64,000 nucleotides of DNA from Candidatus Microthrix subdominans (GTDB taxonomy: Bacteria > Actinomycetota > Acidimicrobiia > Acidimicrobiales > Microtrichaceae). The notes beneath the pieces are model-generated. The model was given only the letters and a program-made list of their open reading frames with translations. It did no database searches and was not told the origin of the DNA. How positions within the stretch are numbered: the stretch's first letter is position 1; the number at the start of each line of letters is the position of its first letter. This document shows positions 1 to 9,185 of this stretch, piece by piece. The stretch spans positions 1 through 64,000 of the forward strand of contig JADJZA010000007.1 in the NCBI GenBank assembly GCA_016719385.1, in the 5' to 3' direction. Made by a program: the position numbers and the translations under genes.

Positions 1-1
1 C

Positions 2-208
2 ATTGGTGTGGACGAGGCGATCGAGCTGTCGCTCGTGGCCGGCAACGACATGGCGCTGTTCTTCGGCGGGCCCGGCGACCCTTTGAGGGTGCTCGACCGG
101 CTGGAGGGAGCGGTCGCCGACGGCCGACTGTCAGCCGACCGGGTTGACGAGGCGCTGGAACGGGTCATCACGCTGAAGGCCTCGGGGGCCTGCCTCGGCT
201 CGGCTTGA
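2..208 (+). CDS. Glycoside hydrolase family 3 protein, C-terminal end (partial)
   Basis: The frame is open from the left edge and ends at TGA 206-208, so only the last 68 or so residues are present. The stretch with LVAGNDMALF followed by AVADGRLSADRVDEALERV resembles the end of the (beta/alpha)8 barrel of family 3 beta-N-acetylhexosaminidases (NagZ type), where an alanine/glycine-rich strand precedes the helix with the pattern G-x-L-x-x-x-R-V-x-x-A-x-x-R-V. NagZ-type enzymes release N-acetylglucosamine from peptidoglycan fragments. The catalytic residues lie upstream of the window, so substrate cannot be judged. A GTG at 8 exists but is internal to the domain. Confidence 0.65.
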   Translation: MGVDEAIELSLVAGNDMALFFGGPGDPLRVLDRLEGAVADGRLSADRVDEALERVITLKASGACLGSA

Positions 209-234
209 GGAGGATGAGATCGTTCAGCTCTCGG

Positions 235-1268
235 TCAGCCCGCCCGCAGGCCGATGCGGTCGAGCAGCCTGGTGGTCGGTGTTGCTCTCTTTCGGGGTTC
301 TCGGCCGGGAGCAGGCGCTCGCCGTAGAAGATGCTGTCCGCGCCGCATTGCGGTGAACGCAGAGGCCTGGAGCTCGTCGCACATCGAGGTGCGGCCGGCG
401 CTCAGGCGAACTGTCGAGGCGGGCATCATCAACCGGGCGACTGCGACACCCGTGCGCACGAACTCGAACGGGTCGAGCGTCCCGCCGTCCGGCGAGCGGC
501 GCAGCCCGGCGACCCGGACCAGCTCGTTGATCGGCACGGACTCGGGGTGGGGGGCCATGTTGGCGAGGGTGTCTGAGCAGCTCGACGCGATCGGCCCGGG
601 TCTCGCCCATGCCGACGATGCCGCCGCAGCACACCTTGACGCCGGCTTGGCGGACGTGGCCGAGGGTGCGCAGGCGGTCGTCGCAGGTGCGGGTGGTGAT
701 GATGTCGGCGTAGCGCTCGCGGCTGGTGTCGAGGTTGTGGTTGTAGGCGTAGAGGCCGGCGTCGGCCAGCGCCTCGGCGTGGTCGTCGCCTCAGCATGCC
801 CAGGGTCATGCAGGTCTCCAGCTCCAGCGCCTTGACGTCCTCGGGATCATGGCGCTCACACGCTCGATGTCGCGGTCCTTGGGCGAGCGCCACGCGGCGC
901 CTCCATGCAGAACCGCTGGGCACCGGCCTTTGCCCTGGTGGGCGGCGGTCAGCATCTTTCGGTGTCCATCAGCGTTTCAAGCTCAGGCCGGTGTTGTACT
1001 GGGCGGCCCAGGCAATAGGCGCAGTCCCCGGGCAGTTCCCGGTCTTGATCGACAGCAGCGTGCTTCCAGCTGCATGGCGTCGGGTTCGCGGCGGCGACGG
1101 TGGGTGCCTGCGCCCGCCACAGCAGGTCGGTCAGCGGCAGCTCGAACAGGGCGGTCACCTGGTCGGCGGTCCAGTCGGTGCAGGTGGTCCGCGGCGCCGG
1201 TCGGTGCGGCGCTCCTCCGACGTGGTCGCGCCGGGGACATCGTCGAGGGGTTCATCAAAGTCGGTCAC
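235..1268 (-). pseudogene. bioB: Biotin synthase, frameshifted in several places
   Basis: Pieces of one biotin synthase are spread over the three minus-strand frames. In order from the N-terminus they are: ALFELPLTDLLWRAQ (near 1150), GDCAYC (near 1030, the radical-SAM cluster motif, with the first Cys of CxxxCxxC lost or shifted), DVKALELETCMTLGML (near 830), a shifted tract that in the right frame reads like YNHNLDTS, CCGGIVGMGETRADRVELL (near 600), and PESVPINELV to RLSAGR (near 530-370). The end at 235 fits the family's C-terminus. BioB inserts sulfur into dethiobiotin using 4Fe-4S and 2Fe-2S clusters. As printed it cannot be translated: at least four frame changes are needed. The family motifs are nearly perfect inside each frame, which is unusual for an old pseudogene, so indel sequencing error is a real alternative. 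No other bio gene is nearby. GTG at 1268 is a guess for the start. Confidence 0.8.
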
Positions 1269-1324
1269 CGCGAAAGTGTCGCGGTCTTTGCCTCGCCGAT
1301 CCAACCCTGTGATGACATGGCCCG

Positions 1325-1742
1325 ATGAGCGATTTATCGAAACCAGCGCCCCATCCCGACCGGCCTCACCTTCACATCATCCGAAAGAGGTCTGGGAGGC
1401 CCAGAAGGCGAGCGGTTCCTATCAGCCCAGAGGCGTCTGTCGACGAGGGTTTCGTGCATGCGACGAACGACCCGGGAGACCTTTGCTGATCCCGGCTAAT
1501 GAGCACTATCTGGCCGACGATCGACCCTACGTCTGCCCTCGCCGATCGACCTGAGCCGGGTGACCGGCGAGGTGCGTTTTCGACGCCGACCCGCTGATCT
1601 ACGCCCGCACATTCCACAGCCGGTGCCGGTCGATTCGATCACCGAGGTAAGAAACGCTGAGCGCGATTCCAGCGGCGCCTTCACCGGCTTTCGGCTCCGC
1701 CATGAGACAGCTGACGGCCCGATTCGTGCACTATGCGCATGA
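1325..1742 (+). pseudogene. DUF952-family protein, frameshifted
   Basis: Starting at ATG 1325, fragments in different frames assemble into a DUF952 protein: EVWEAQKASGSYQP, then (next frame) VDEGFVHATNDPGDL, then ANEHYLADDRPYV, then IDLSRVTGEVR and finally HIPQPVPVDSITEV. The patterns GFVHAT, DLSR and PVDSI-x-x-V match the family, small cytosolic proteins of unknown function usually near 110-120 residues. At least three frame changes are needed. It starts divergently from the broken bioB, about 55 bases away. Function unknown; the family assignment comes from recalled family patterns, not a search. Confidence 0.6.
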
Positions 1743-1810
1743 CTCGAGTCACATCTCGGTTCCAGATGACGTGGCGGAGGTCATGCGAAATGCGAGAGGT
1801 TGATGTGCGC

Positions 1811-2037
1811 ATGCCCTCTCTTCAGATTCGACGATGTTCCAGAAGACGACCATCGACGCTTGAAGGCGTGCGCAGGCCATGGAGGGCCGATCGGTGTCCG
1901 AGCATGCGCTGATGGTGCCCAGGTGACCGCTGGATCGGCCTACCGTCGATGAGTTCACTGGCTTTGAACGGCGCAACGCACTGGGCCGAACTTGGAAATG
2001 GATGCGGCCGCCTGAATTGCGAGCTGCGTGACGCCCG
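1811..2037 (+). pseudogene. FitA/VapB-type antitoxin, frameshifted
   Basis: ATG 1811 opens with MPSLQIR, the typical start of FitA-like ribbon-helix-helix antitoxins. After one extra base the text continues DVPEDDHRRLKA in the next frame, then AMEGRSVSEHAL and LDRPTVDEF in another. Such antitoxins bind their operator through the N-terminal ribbon and neutralise the PIN-domain toxin with the C-terminal tail. The PIN-domain toxin gene follows immediately. At least two indels break the frame, so as printed neither partner would be made. Confidence 0.65.
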
Positions 2038-2431
2038 GTGATCGTTCTCGACGCATCGGCCGTTGTGGAGCTGGTCCGGACCGAACGGGGTCACCAGTTG
2101 GTGACGCCATTGCAAGGATCGGTCGCTCCATGTGCCCGGAGCTGATGGTCGCCGAGGTCGGGTCCGTGCCCGCCGCCTTGAGGCTCAGGGCACGTCAGCG
2201 AAGCGAGTGGGCGCCGATCACTCTGAGACGGTTTGCGGGCAAATGCCTGCCGAACGATACGGACACGATGTCCTGATGGGGCGAGCCTCGAGTTGCGTTC
2301 ACAATCTCGCCACGTGCAACGACGCCGTCTACGTCGCCCTGGCGGAGTCACTGGCAGCAACGCTCCTCACCTTCGATTTCCCGGGTCTGGCCGGCGCACC
2401 TGGTCACCGTGCCGACATCGTGGTGCCGTAG
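2038..2431 (+). pseudogene. VapC/FitB-type PIN-domain toxin, frameshifted
   Basis: GTG 2038 begins IVLDASAVVELVRTERG, the N-terminal strand of PIN ribonucleases with the first acidic residue (the Asp of LDAS). The middle is shifted (CPELMVAEVGS resembles the helix with the conserved Glu). The C-terminal part from about 2300 is in another frame: a nearly intact DAVYVALAESLAATLLTFD followed by APGHRADIVV, carrying the later active-site Asp residues. It lies directly after the antitoxin remnant, the usual order. Two or more indels break it. In intact systems the toxin cleaves RNA (often tRNA) when the antitoxin is degraded. Confidence 0.7.
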
Positions 2432-2596
2432 TCGGAGACGGCTACAGCGGCACTTCGCTACGGCGGCGTCAAGCTCAAGGTGAGTTGGTCGCCCCCTTGC
2501 GGAGTTCCCTGACCGCTTCACTGGCCTGCGAGGTGGGCGTATGCCGCGAGCGAGGGCTCGCCGGATTTGGCGCTGGATGTTCGGGATCCTCTCGGA
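2432..2596. other. No gene recognised
   Basis: This stretch between the PIN-toxin remnant and the helix-turn-helix remnant has only short frames. I could not match any of them to a family. Given the frameshift density on both sides it may hold the shifted ends of either neighbour. Confidence 0.4.
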
Positions 2597-3126
2597 TCAT
2601 CCCGAACGGTGGTCAGCCGGCGCAAGTAACGCGTCGATGAGCTGGCGCTCGACTTCGAGTTGAGGTTGGGACGAGCAACAAGCGTCGTGGTAAGCGGGCA
2701 ATGATTCGTCCCCGTTCATCGGGGACGCGACGCCGCCGAGCCAATCCCGCACGTCGGTCCAGCGCCACAGCGGTGACCGGCCTCGATGCGCCGTGCTGGT
2801 TCGGGAAATCCCCGAGCTGTTGGCATCTCGCTTGATCCAATGATTGACGGCTTATGGCTGCGGCCAGTTCGCTCGGCGATGTCGGCCTGGGAGACAAGCT
2901 CCCTCACCCTCAACTCGCAGGACCCGAATACCCGCCACCGTCTCGGCCTGAGCGGTAGCCGAAGCAATGGCCCGAGCAGGGTAGGGGCGTCACGGTCGAC
3001 ATCGCCGCGCCGGATGCCCGTCGAATGCTGTGACGGCGGCATCGTCGAGTCCAGCTTCAAGAGCAGGTCGCTGGTTGCCTCATCGATAGGCCGATTGAGA
3101 ATCAGAACGAAGTTGTGTGTTGTCAG
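2597..3126 (-). pseudogene. Helix-turn-helix DNA-binding protein, frameshifted
   Basis: Minus-strand pieces assemble into an actinobacterial HTH protein: THNFVLILNRPIDEAT near 3120, then EAGLDDAAVTAFDG, then DRDAPTLL, then the helix-turn-helix segment ELVSQADIAERTGRS near 2880. A shifted GFPEPAR and a shifted tryptophan-containing WTDV tract, normally the end of the wing, follow, and the tail reads VERQLIDALLAPADH. This matches a class of roughly 160-180 residue proteins with an HTH that is often followed by G-F-P-x-P. Four or more frame changes are needed. No clear start codon is seen; the frame enters at about 3126. Target and role unknown. Confidence 0.5.
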
Positions 3127-3187
3127 GGCACGTCCTCCGCTTCACCTTGAGAGGATACCCACCCAGTAGACACCGTCAACCGACCCC

Positions 3188-4236
3188 TTAGCGCTGGCCT
3201 ACCGGCGGCTTCGTATCGGCAGCATCAAGCAGCTGCTTCTCCATGGCCATGGTGAGAAGCAGTTCCCCTTGTCTTCGAACTTGTCGTTGACGTCGCCGGC
3301 GATTGTTGAACGCCATCTGACCTGGAGGATCGCGGGCGGGTTTGGACAGCTTGGGTGAGGACGGGGTGGTCCAAGTGGAGCTGTCGTCGGTGTTGGGTGG
3401 TTGAGGCTGGTCGAGTTCTCGACCCACACCACGTTCGGACGCGCGGTCGAGGCGAACACGTACCGCTTGTTCGTCAGGTTTGAGACCGTCGGCCACAGGG
3501 GTTGTGAAGCTTCGGGCTGCGGGCTCATCCGCGCGGAACGGCTGGGCAGCGTTGCGGATGACGCTGAACATGCCTGCGACCGCCTGAAGCTCCGTTCCCG
3601 GCCGCTCCAGCCTGCTGACGTAGTACGACGCACGTGCGAACCGGTCGCTCGCCAGGGTGGGATCCCGGGATGGGCTGGTCCCCACCCAGCCCGGTAATCA
3701 TCTTGGCCAGCTCGAGCTGCTTGTCGTAGGTCGTCGAGTTCGTCATGACGACGTAGTCCCGGCTGTGGAACACCTTCGGCTTGCCCTCGCGGTACTCGAT
3801 GATGCACGAGTCGCCGGTGGCGTCGCCGAGGGCGAGGTGGATCGCCGGAGGCTTGCCGCCGGTGGGGTCGATCATCTGGACGACCTGGACGTCGGTGGAC
3901 TGCACCCATGCGGCGACTTCGTCGACGGTGGCGAAATTGTCGGTGCTGCCCAGACTGCTGGCTGGTGCGTGCGGTCTGGAGTGCCGTAATCGGACTCCGC
4001 CAACCACACGTGCCCCGCAAGGCCAGCTTCGTTGAGACCGTGGACGGAGATCATGTCGAACGCGCCCGCCACGACGCTTCCGTACTTCGACGTCCACGTC
4101 AGCGCACCGTTTACACCGTCTCTCTCGAGATGCCGCGGCTGTGTCCACAGGTTCGTCATCAGGTCTTCGTGGAAGTCCATGTTGGGGCCAACGATGACCG
4201 CCCGTTGGCGTCGGGCCACACCACTCGCGTGCACAT
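3188..4236 (-). pseudogene. Choloylglycine hydrolase / linear amide C-N hydrolase family, frameshifted
   Basis: ATG 4236 is followed directly by TGC, so the product would begin Met-Cys-Thr-Arg-Val-Val-Trp, exactly the N-terminal-nucleophile arrangement of this Ntn-hydrolase family (the Cys becomes residue 1 and attacks the amide). Later segments in changing frames are NMDFHEDLMTNLW, NGALTWTSKYGSVV, DMISVHGLNEAGLAGH, DNFATVDEVAAWV, VHLALGDATGDSCIIEY (as AIHLALGDATGDSCIIEY), RDYVVMTNSTTYDKQLEL, SVIRNAAQPFR and NLTNKRYVF. Members hydrolyse conjugated bile acids, penicillin V or acyl-homoserine lactones; the substrate here is unknown. Full family length (about 340 residues) is covered. At least four indels break it, although conserved blocks are intact, so sequencing error must be excluded. 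Confidence 0.8.
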
Positions 4237-4475
4237 GTTCGTTGCTCTTTTCTTTAGGTTGTGACCGGTTGGCCGGTGCTGAATTCCACCTGGGCAAGGT
4301 TGTGTTTCGAGAGCTGAGCAACGGTCGTCAGCCCTCCCACTCCCGAGTTCGAACCCCGATTGGAGATTTGGCGTTGACCACTTGTGTCCGTTCCGGCTGG
4401 TCCGCTGACAGTCGCGAGATCGAGGACTTCGGCGCTGGAGTGGGCGCCCTTGCTTCCCGGGCGATGGTCGCTTGG
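4237..4475. other. Intergenic, nothing recognised
   Basis: Between the broken amide hydrolase and tRNA-Arg I see no convincing coding frame. It probably carries the promoter of the hydrolase gene on the minus strand. Confidence 0.4.
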
Positions 4476-4549
4476 TGTCCCCGACAGGAATCGAACCTGT
4501 GGCCTACCGCTTAGGAGGCGGTCGCTCTATCCGACTGAGCTAACGGGGC
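4476..4549 (-). tRNA. tRNA-Arg (anticodon CCT)
   Basis: The minus strand folds as a tRNA: TAGCTCAG in the D arm, anticodon stem ACCGC/GCGGT around the loop CTCCTAA (anticodon CCT, Arg AGG), T arm ACAGG-TTCGATT-CCTGT, then CGGGGAC and discriminator A. CCA is not encoded. The 5' acceptor strand reads GCCCCGT where pairing with the 3' strand would need GTCCCCG: one T appears to have moved from position 2 to position 7, leaving mismatches at 2-71, 6-67 and 7-66. A paired deletion and insertion in a low-quality tract would explain this; otherwise the acceptor stem is badly formed. Confidence 0.85.
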
Positions 4550-4741
4550 GAGGATGGGGCCGGTTGGGAACGTGGGGAGTAGACCCCGCACGTGCTTGCC
4601 GGTCCGGCTGAACGCTCAATCCTACGGTGCGCGGTTCAGGCGGTTGGTAGCCCGTCCCATGGCCGGCCCTTCGATTGGCTCTCCGTAGTCGGACAGGAGA
4701 ATGATGCACGCGTCGGAATACGCATAACGGATCGGGAGTTT

Positions 4742-5276
4742 ATGAAAACTTCACCAGTTGGTCTGACCGTGCCTCGACTGGCGGCGGTGGTCCTTGCCGC
4801 CGTGATGGCACTCTCCGGTTGCGGCGGTGACAACGAGAGCGCCGACGAAACCGTGGCCCCGGCGTCCGAGACCCCGGAACAGTCCGAGGCGCTCGACACC
4901 GATGTGCCCGACCTCCTGCAGCCTCTTCACACCCGAGGATTTCCAGGCGCTCACGGGCGAGAAGGCGGGGGAACCCGAGGTCGACGAGGCGATGGGCGCT
5001 CTCCGCGGCACCTGCACCACCAGCGCCGAAACTGGGCTTCCACTGGTGCTGATCGCCGCCTACAACGAGCCCGACCGGCACTCCACGCTGGACATGGTCG
5101 ACGCCGAACCGGTCGATGACCTCGCGACGGAGGCGTACTGGAACGACACCCTCGGCCTCGTCATCCCGCAGGAGGGCAAGGACTGGTACCTGCAGGTGGC
5201 GGTTAAGGGCGAGGACGACGACCGGGCAGCCTCGGTACAGGTCGCCGAGATCGCCCTCGACCGGCTCAATGGGTGA
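4742..5276 (+). CDS. Secreted lipoprotein of unknown function (apparent frameshift near 4918)
   Basis: ATG 4742 gives MKTSPVGLTVPRLAAVV and a hydrophobic run ending in the lipobox LSGC, so the product is a lipid-anchored surface protein. An acidic Thr/Glu-rich linker follows. Around 4915-4925 the frame breaks: the first frame degenerates after DVPDLLQ, while the next frame continues SLFTPEDFQALTGEKAG to the stop at 5274-5276. The combined product is about 178 residues. The C-terminal domain, with paired cysteine-poor strands and an alternating hydrophobic pattern, loosely recalls DUF3558-type mycobacterial lipoproteins, but I am not sure. It is convergent with the FMN-binding gene. Confidence 0.65.
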
Positions 5277-5340
5277 CGCTGGCGTCACATCGACCTGAGC
5301 GCTCCGGCCATCGTTCCTCGACGACCTGAGCGGCCTAGCG

Positions 5341-5763
5341 CTACTCCGGTTCGAGGACGTGGAAGCGCCGGCCGGAGATCTCGTCGGCAGTGATGGCGAC
5401 GTAGCGGTGCTTCCCCCCGGTCTCCCACGGGAACAGGGGCAGATCCTCGGCGTGGATCAGATCGTCGACCGTGTGGTACTCGCGGGCTTGGCCTTTCACG
5501 ACGACGCTCCAGGCAACGCCGCTCTCGGCGTCGACGTGGTCCACCTCGTAGGCGACACCGGTGCCCAGCACCGCTGCGGCCAACTTGGTGCCTGGGTCGG
5601 TGCGAAACACGATCTTGCGCTTCTCGATCACATGGTTGACCGGGAAGATGTCGGGATGCTTGCCGATCGCCACAGCAAGGCGGCCGGTCCGCTCCCTGGC
5701 GAGCAGCTCCCAGCACTTCTCCTCGCTCAGCTCTTCGGTTCCTTCGGCCACGTTGCCAGTCAT
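5341..5763 (-). CDS. Pyridoxamine 5'-phosphate oxidase family protein (FMN/F420-binding)
   Basis: A 140-residue protein with the split-barrel flavin-binding pattern: LLARERTGRLAVAIG, HPDIFPVNHVIEKRKIVF and RTDPGTKLAAAV, then the dimer-interface strand VVVKGQAREYHTVDD and a terminal ISGRRFHV. Actinobacterial members of this size bind FMN or F420 and act as small oxidoreductases or sensors; the substrate cannot be read from sequence. It stands alone, divergent from the mannosidase gene, with about 100 bases between the two starts that should hold both promoters. Confidence 0.8.
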   Translation of the reverse strand: MTGNVAEGTEELSEEKCWELLARERTGRLAVAIGKHPDIFPVNHVIEKRKIVFRTDPGTKLAAAVLGTGVAYEVDHVDAESGVAWSVVVKGQAREYHTVDDLIHAEDLPLFPWETGGKHRYVAITADEISGRRFHVLEPE

Positions 5764-5866
5764 CTGGGCGGTCCCCTCGCTCGTTGCTTGATCGGCTCCC
5801 CCTTTGGTCTACCAGCAACGACGGCGCCGCGGCGCCGCAGGTGTCGGTCGGGCCAAGATGGGAGCC

Positions 5867-8800
5867 ATGCACGTCGAGCCCGGCATCGCCGAACGCCGTA
5901 TCCGCAACCTGTTGGACCAGCGCATCCGTCCTGCCATCTACGGTCCGGGCTCGCCGCTGAGCGTCACCGCTCACCACGTCGAGGGCGAACCCATCGGTGT
6001 GGCGGAGGCAGAGCGGGCCGACTATCTCCCTTTTGCGGTGGGCGACCCGTGGGGGCCGCCGTGGGGCACCTCGTGGTTTCGGTTCTCTGGCACGGTGCCC
6101 AAACACCTGGCCGGCCGCCGGGTGGAGGCGATCATCGACCTCGGGTTCATCCGTGGTCAGGTCGGCTTCAACGCCGAAGGGTTGATCTGGCGAGCTGGGG
6201 CCCCGCTTCACGGGCTGCATCCGGAGCGTCAGTGGAGCTTGATCAGCCAGGAGGCCCGGGGCGGAGAGCGGGTCGACCTGCTGGTGGAGGCGGCCGCCAA
6301 CCCGTTCGTCAACCTCAACGTGGTGACCGACCTGGGCGACCTGGCGACCGCCCCGACCTCGCCCCAGTACCGGCTGGCCCGTGCCGAGGTGGCTCCCCTC
6401 AACACCGAGGTGTGGCACCTGGTGTTGGAGATCGACTTTCTGCTTCGCCTCGGCTGGCAGCTGGACGCCGGCGCCGGCTCGCGGAAGCTGCGGATGCTCC
6501 ACTCCTTGGGGCGGGCGGCAGATGCCCTCGACCTGGCCGACATCCCCGGGTCGGCGGCGGATGCACGGGCCGAACTGGCTGAGTTTCTCAGCCTCCCGGC
6601 GTCGGCATCGGAGCACCGGGTGACCGCCATCGGCCACGCCCACATCGACACCGCCTGGCTGTGGCCGCTGCGCGAGACCCGCCGCAAGTGCGCCCGGTCG
6701 TTCTCCAACTCACTCGACCTGATCGCCAACAACCCGGACTACCGCTTCGGCTGCTCGCAGGCGGTTCAGTACCAGTGGATGATCGACGAGTATCCGTCGG
6801 TGGCCGACGGCATCTCCGATGCGGTCGAGGCCGGACGGTGGGTGCCCCTCGGCGGCATGTGGGTGGAGGCCGACGGCAACCTGCCCAGCGGCGAGGCGAT
6901 GGCCCGCCAGTTTCTGCACGGCCAGCGGTTCTTCCGCGAGCACTACGGCGTCACCTGTCGCGAGGCGTGGATCCCCGACGTGTTCGGGTACCCGGCGTCG
7001 CTGCCGCAGATCTTCGCCCTCGGTGGGGCCGACACCTTCGTCACCCAGAAGATCTCCTGGAACCGCACCAACACGTTCCCCCATCACACGTTCCTGTGGG
7101 AGGGGCTGGACGGCACCACGATGCCCACCCACTTCCCGCCCGCCGACACCTACAACTCCGAGATCGACCCGGGCGAACTGGTGCCCGCCGCACGCCGGTT
7201 TGCCGAGCGTTCGGTGGCCAACCGGTCGCTGCTGCCCTTCGGCCACGGCGACGGCGGTGGCGGGCCCACCCGGGAGATGATGGCCCGCATCAACCTGGCG
7301 TCCGACCTGGAGTCGGTGCCGCGGGTGCAGGTGGGCTCGCCCGAGGAGTTCTTCGTCGACGCACTCGCCGAGCTACCCGATCCGCCCCGCTGGGTGGGCG
7401 AGCTGTACCTGGAGATGCACCGGGCCACCTACACCGCCCAGGCCAAGACCAAGGCGGGCAACCGTCGAAGTGAGGCGTTGCTGCGCGAGGTGGAGTGGTG
7501 GGCGATCGCCGCCGCCGGTGGGCGCCCCGACGCCACCTACCCGTACGAGGAGCTGACCGCACTGTGGCGGGAGGTGCTGACCCTCCAGTTTCACGACATT
7601 CTGCCCGGCAGTTCGATCGCCTGGGTCCATCACGAGGCCGAGGAGAGCTACCAGCGGATCATCGGAAGATGCGAGGAGATGATCGCCGGCTCGTTGGCCA
7701 GGATCGCCGGGAATGGTGCGGCCACCATGGCGCAGGCCGACAGCCGGCGGGTCGACGGTGGTACGAGTGCGGACTCGGTGGGCGTGCTGCTGGCCAACCC
7801 CGCCCCACATGTTCGGTCCGGAGTGCAGGTGGTCGACTGGCCCGACGACGTGACCGTCCCAGCCCTGGCGCAGGGCCTGGCCGACGGGCGGGTTGCCGTC
7901 GAGGCGGACCTCCCGGCCGGTGGCTGGGCGTTGGCCCCGGCCGCAAGCGATGTCGAAGTGGCTGCACCTGCGACGGGTCCCGGCAGCGGCGCAACAGGCG
8001 CTGACGGTTCCTCGGGCGACCCGGTAGCTGTTTCCTTGACCGCCGCAGCGGACGGCGGCGGGGTGATGACCAACGGTCTGCTCACGCTGAGCTGGGACGG
8101 CGACGGTCTGGTCACCTCGTTGCTCGACCACCGGGTGCCCGGCGACCGGGAGGCGCTGTTGGCGGGGGGGCGGGGCAACGTGTTGGAGCTGTCCGACGAC
8201 GTGCCGCTGGACTACGATGCCTGGGATCTGGAGGCGTACTACGCCAACTCGACCGTTGCCCTCACGGACGCCGACCGGGTGGAGGTGACCGACAGCGGGC
8301 CGCTGGTCGCCTCGCTGACGGTGACCCGTCGCCACGGCGACTCGACGTTCACCCAGACCCTCTCGATGACGGCGGGCTCAGCCCGCATCGATATCGCTTA
8401 CGACATCGGCTGGGCCGAGACCCAGAAGGTGTTGAAGGTGGCCTGGCCCGTCGACGTGCACACCCACGACGTGGCCTCCGAGATCCAGTTTGGGCACGTC
8501 GTGCGGCCGGTTCACCAGAACACCAGCTGGGACGCGGCCCGCTTCGAGTTCTGCGCCCACCGCTGGATCGACGCCTCCGAGCGCGGCTACGGCGTGGCGC
8601 TGCTCAACGACGCCAAGTACGGTCACGACGCGCTGGGCGGCACGCTGCGCCAGACGCTGCTGACCGCCTCGACCTACCCGGACCCGGCCGCTGACAAGGG
8701 GCGTCACCGGTTTACCCTGGCGGTGCTGCCCCACCTGGGCGACCTGGTCGACGGCGAGGTGGTCGCCGAGGGCTGGCGCCTCAACAACCCGGTGCGGGCA

Positions 8801-9139
8801 ATCCCGGTTGGGATCGGTACGGATGGCCTCGGCGGCGACGGACCGCTGGTGCCGGTGACCTGTGAGATCCCGGGCGTGACGATCGAGGCGGCGAAGGCCG
8901 CCGAGGATGGCTCCGGCGACCTGATCGTCCGTCTGGCCGAGGTGCACGGCGCCCGCTCGGCCGCCACGCTGACCCTGGGCGCCTCGGCCGCATCGGTGCT
9001 GGTGTGTGACCTGTTGGAGGACGAGATGGCCGCCGACGACCCTCGCCGAACGGGCACCTCGGCCCACCTGGTCGACGACACCACCGTCGAGGTGGCGTTG
9101 CACCCGTTCAAGGTGCTGACCCTGCGCCTGCCGGGATGA
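5867..9139 (+). CDS. Alpha-mannosidase, glycoside hydrolase family 38
   Basis: A protein of about 1090 residues. GH38 landmarks are clear: HAHIDTAWLWPLRETRRKC near residue 258 (zinc-binding His and Asp), WIPDVFGYPASLPQIF near residue 370 (the Asp is the expected catalytic nucleophile), GHGDGGGGPTREM, and LQFHDILPGSSI. The C-terminal half is the beta-rich domain typical of the family. A less conserved Ala/Gly/Ser-rich linker around 7950-8040 separates it. Bacterial members trim alpha-mannosides and act in the cytosol; no signal peptide is seen. ATG 5867 gives MHVEPGIAERRIRNLL, matching the family's usual start; ATG 5858 is equally possible and TTG 5804 less so. No sugar transporter is adjacent, so it is likely a stand-alone catabolic gene. 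Confidence 0.92.
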   Translation: MHVEPGIAERRIRNLLDQRIRPAIYGPGSPLSVTAHHVEGEPIGVAEAERADYLPFAVGDPWGPPWGTSWFRFSGTVPKHLAGRRVEAIIDLGFIRGQVGFNAEGLIWRAGAPLHGLHPERQWSLISQEARGGERVDLLVEAAANPFVNLNVVTDLGDLATAPTSPQYRLARAEVAPLNTEVWHLVLEIDFLLRLGWQLDAGAGSRKLRMLHSLGRAADALDLADIPGSAADARAELAEFLSLPASASEHRVTAIGHAHIDTAWLWPLRETRRKCARSFSNSLDLIANNPDYRFGCSQAVQYQWMIDEYPSVADGISDAVEAGRWVPLGGMWVEADGNLPSGEAMARQFLHGQRFFREHYGVTCREAWIPDVFGYPASLPQIFALGGADTFVTQKISWNRTNTFPHHTFLWEGLDGTTMPTHFPPADTYNSEIDPGELVPAARRFAERSVANRSLLPFGHGDGGGGPTREMMARINLASDLESVPRVQVGSPEEFFVDALAELPDPPRWVGELYLEMHRATYTAQAKTKAGNRRSEALLREVEWWAIAAAGGRPDATYPYEELTALWREVLTLQFHDILPGSSIAWVHHEAEESYQRIIGRCEEMIAGSLARIAGNGAATMAQADSRRVDGGTSADSVGVLLANPAPHVRSGVQVVDWPDDVTVPALAQGLADGRVAVEADLPAGGWALAPAASDVEVAAPATGPGSGATGADGSSGDPVAVSLTAAADGGGVMTNGLLTLSWDGDGLVTSLLDHRVPGDREALLAGGRGNVLELSDDVPLDYDAWDLEAYYANSTVALTDADRVEVTDSGPLVASLTVTRRHGDSTFTQTLSMTAGSARIDIAYDIGWAETQKVLKVAWPVDVHTHDVASEIQFGHVVRPVHQNTSWDAARFEFCAHRWIDASERGYGVALLNDAKYGHDALGGTLRQTLLTASTYPDPAADKGRHRFTLAVLPHLGDLVDGEVVAEGWRLNNPVRAIPVGIGTDGLGGDGPLVPVTCEIPGVTIEAAKAAEDGSGDLIVRLAEVHGARSAATLTLGASAASVLVCDLLEDEMAADDPRRTGTSAHLVDDTTVEVALHPFKVLTLRLPG

Positions 9140-9185
9140 CTGCGGCCGTTTCGGCGGCACAGCCGCACCCGCACCCGGGCGGGGG

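Noticed and set aside
1..4236. Prophage or mobile-element explanation for the broken genes
   Set aside because: No integrase, transposase, terminal repeats or att-like duplication around tRNA-Arg were found.
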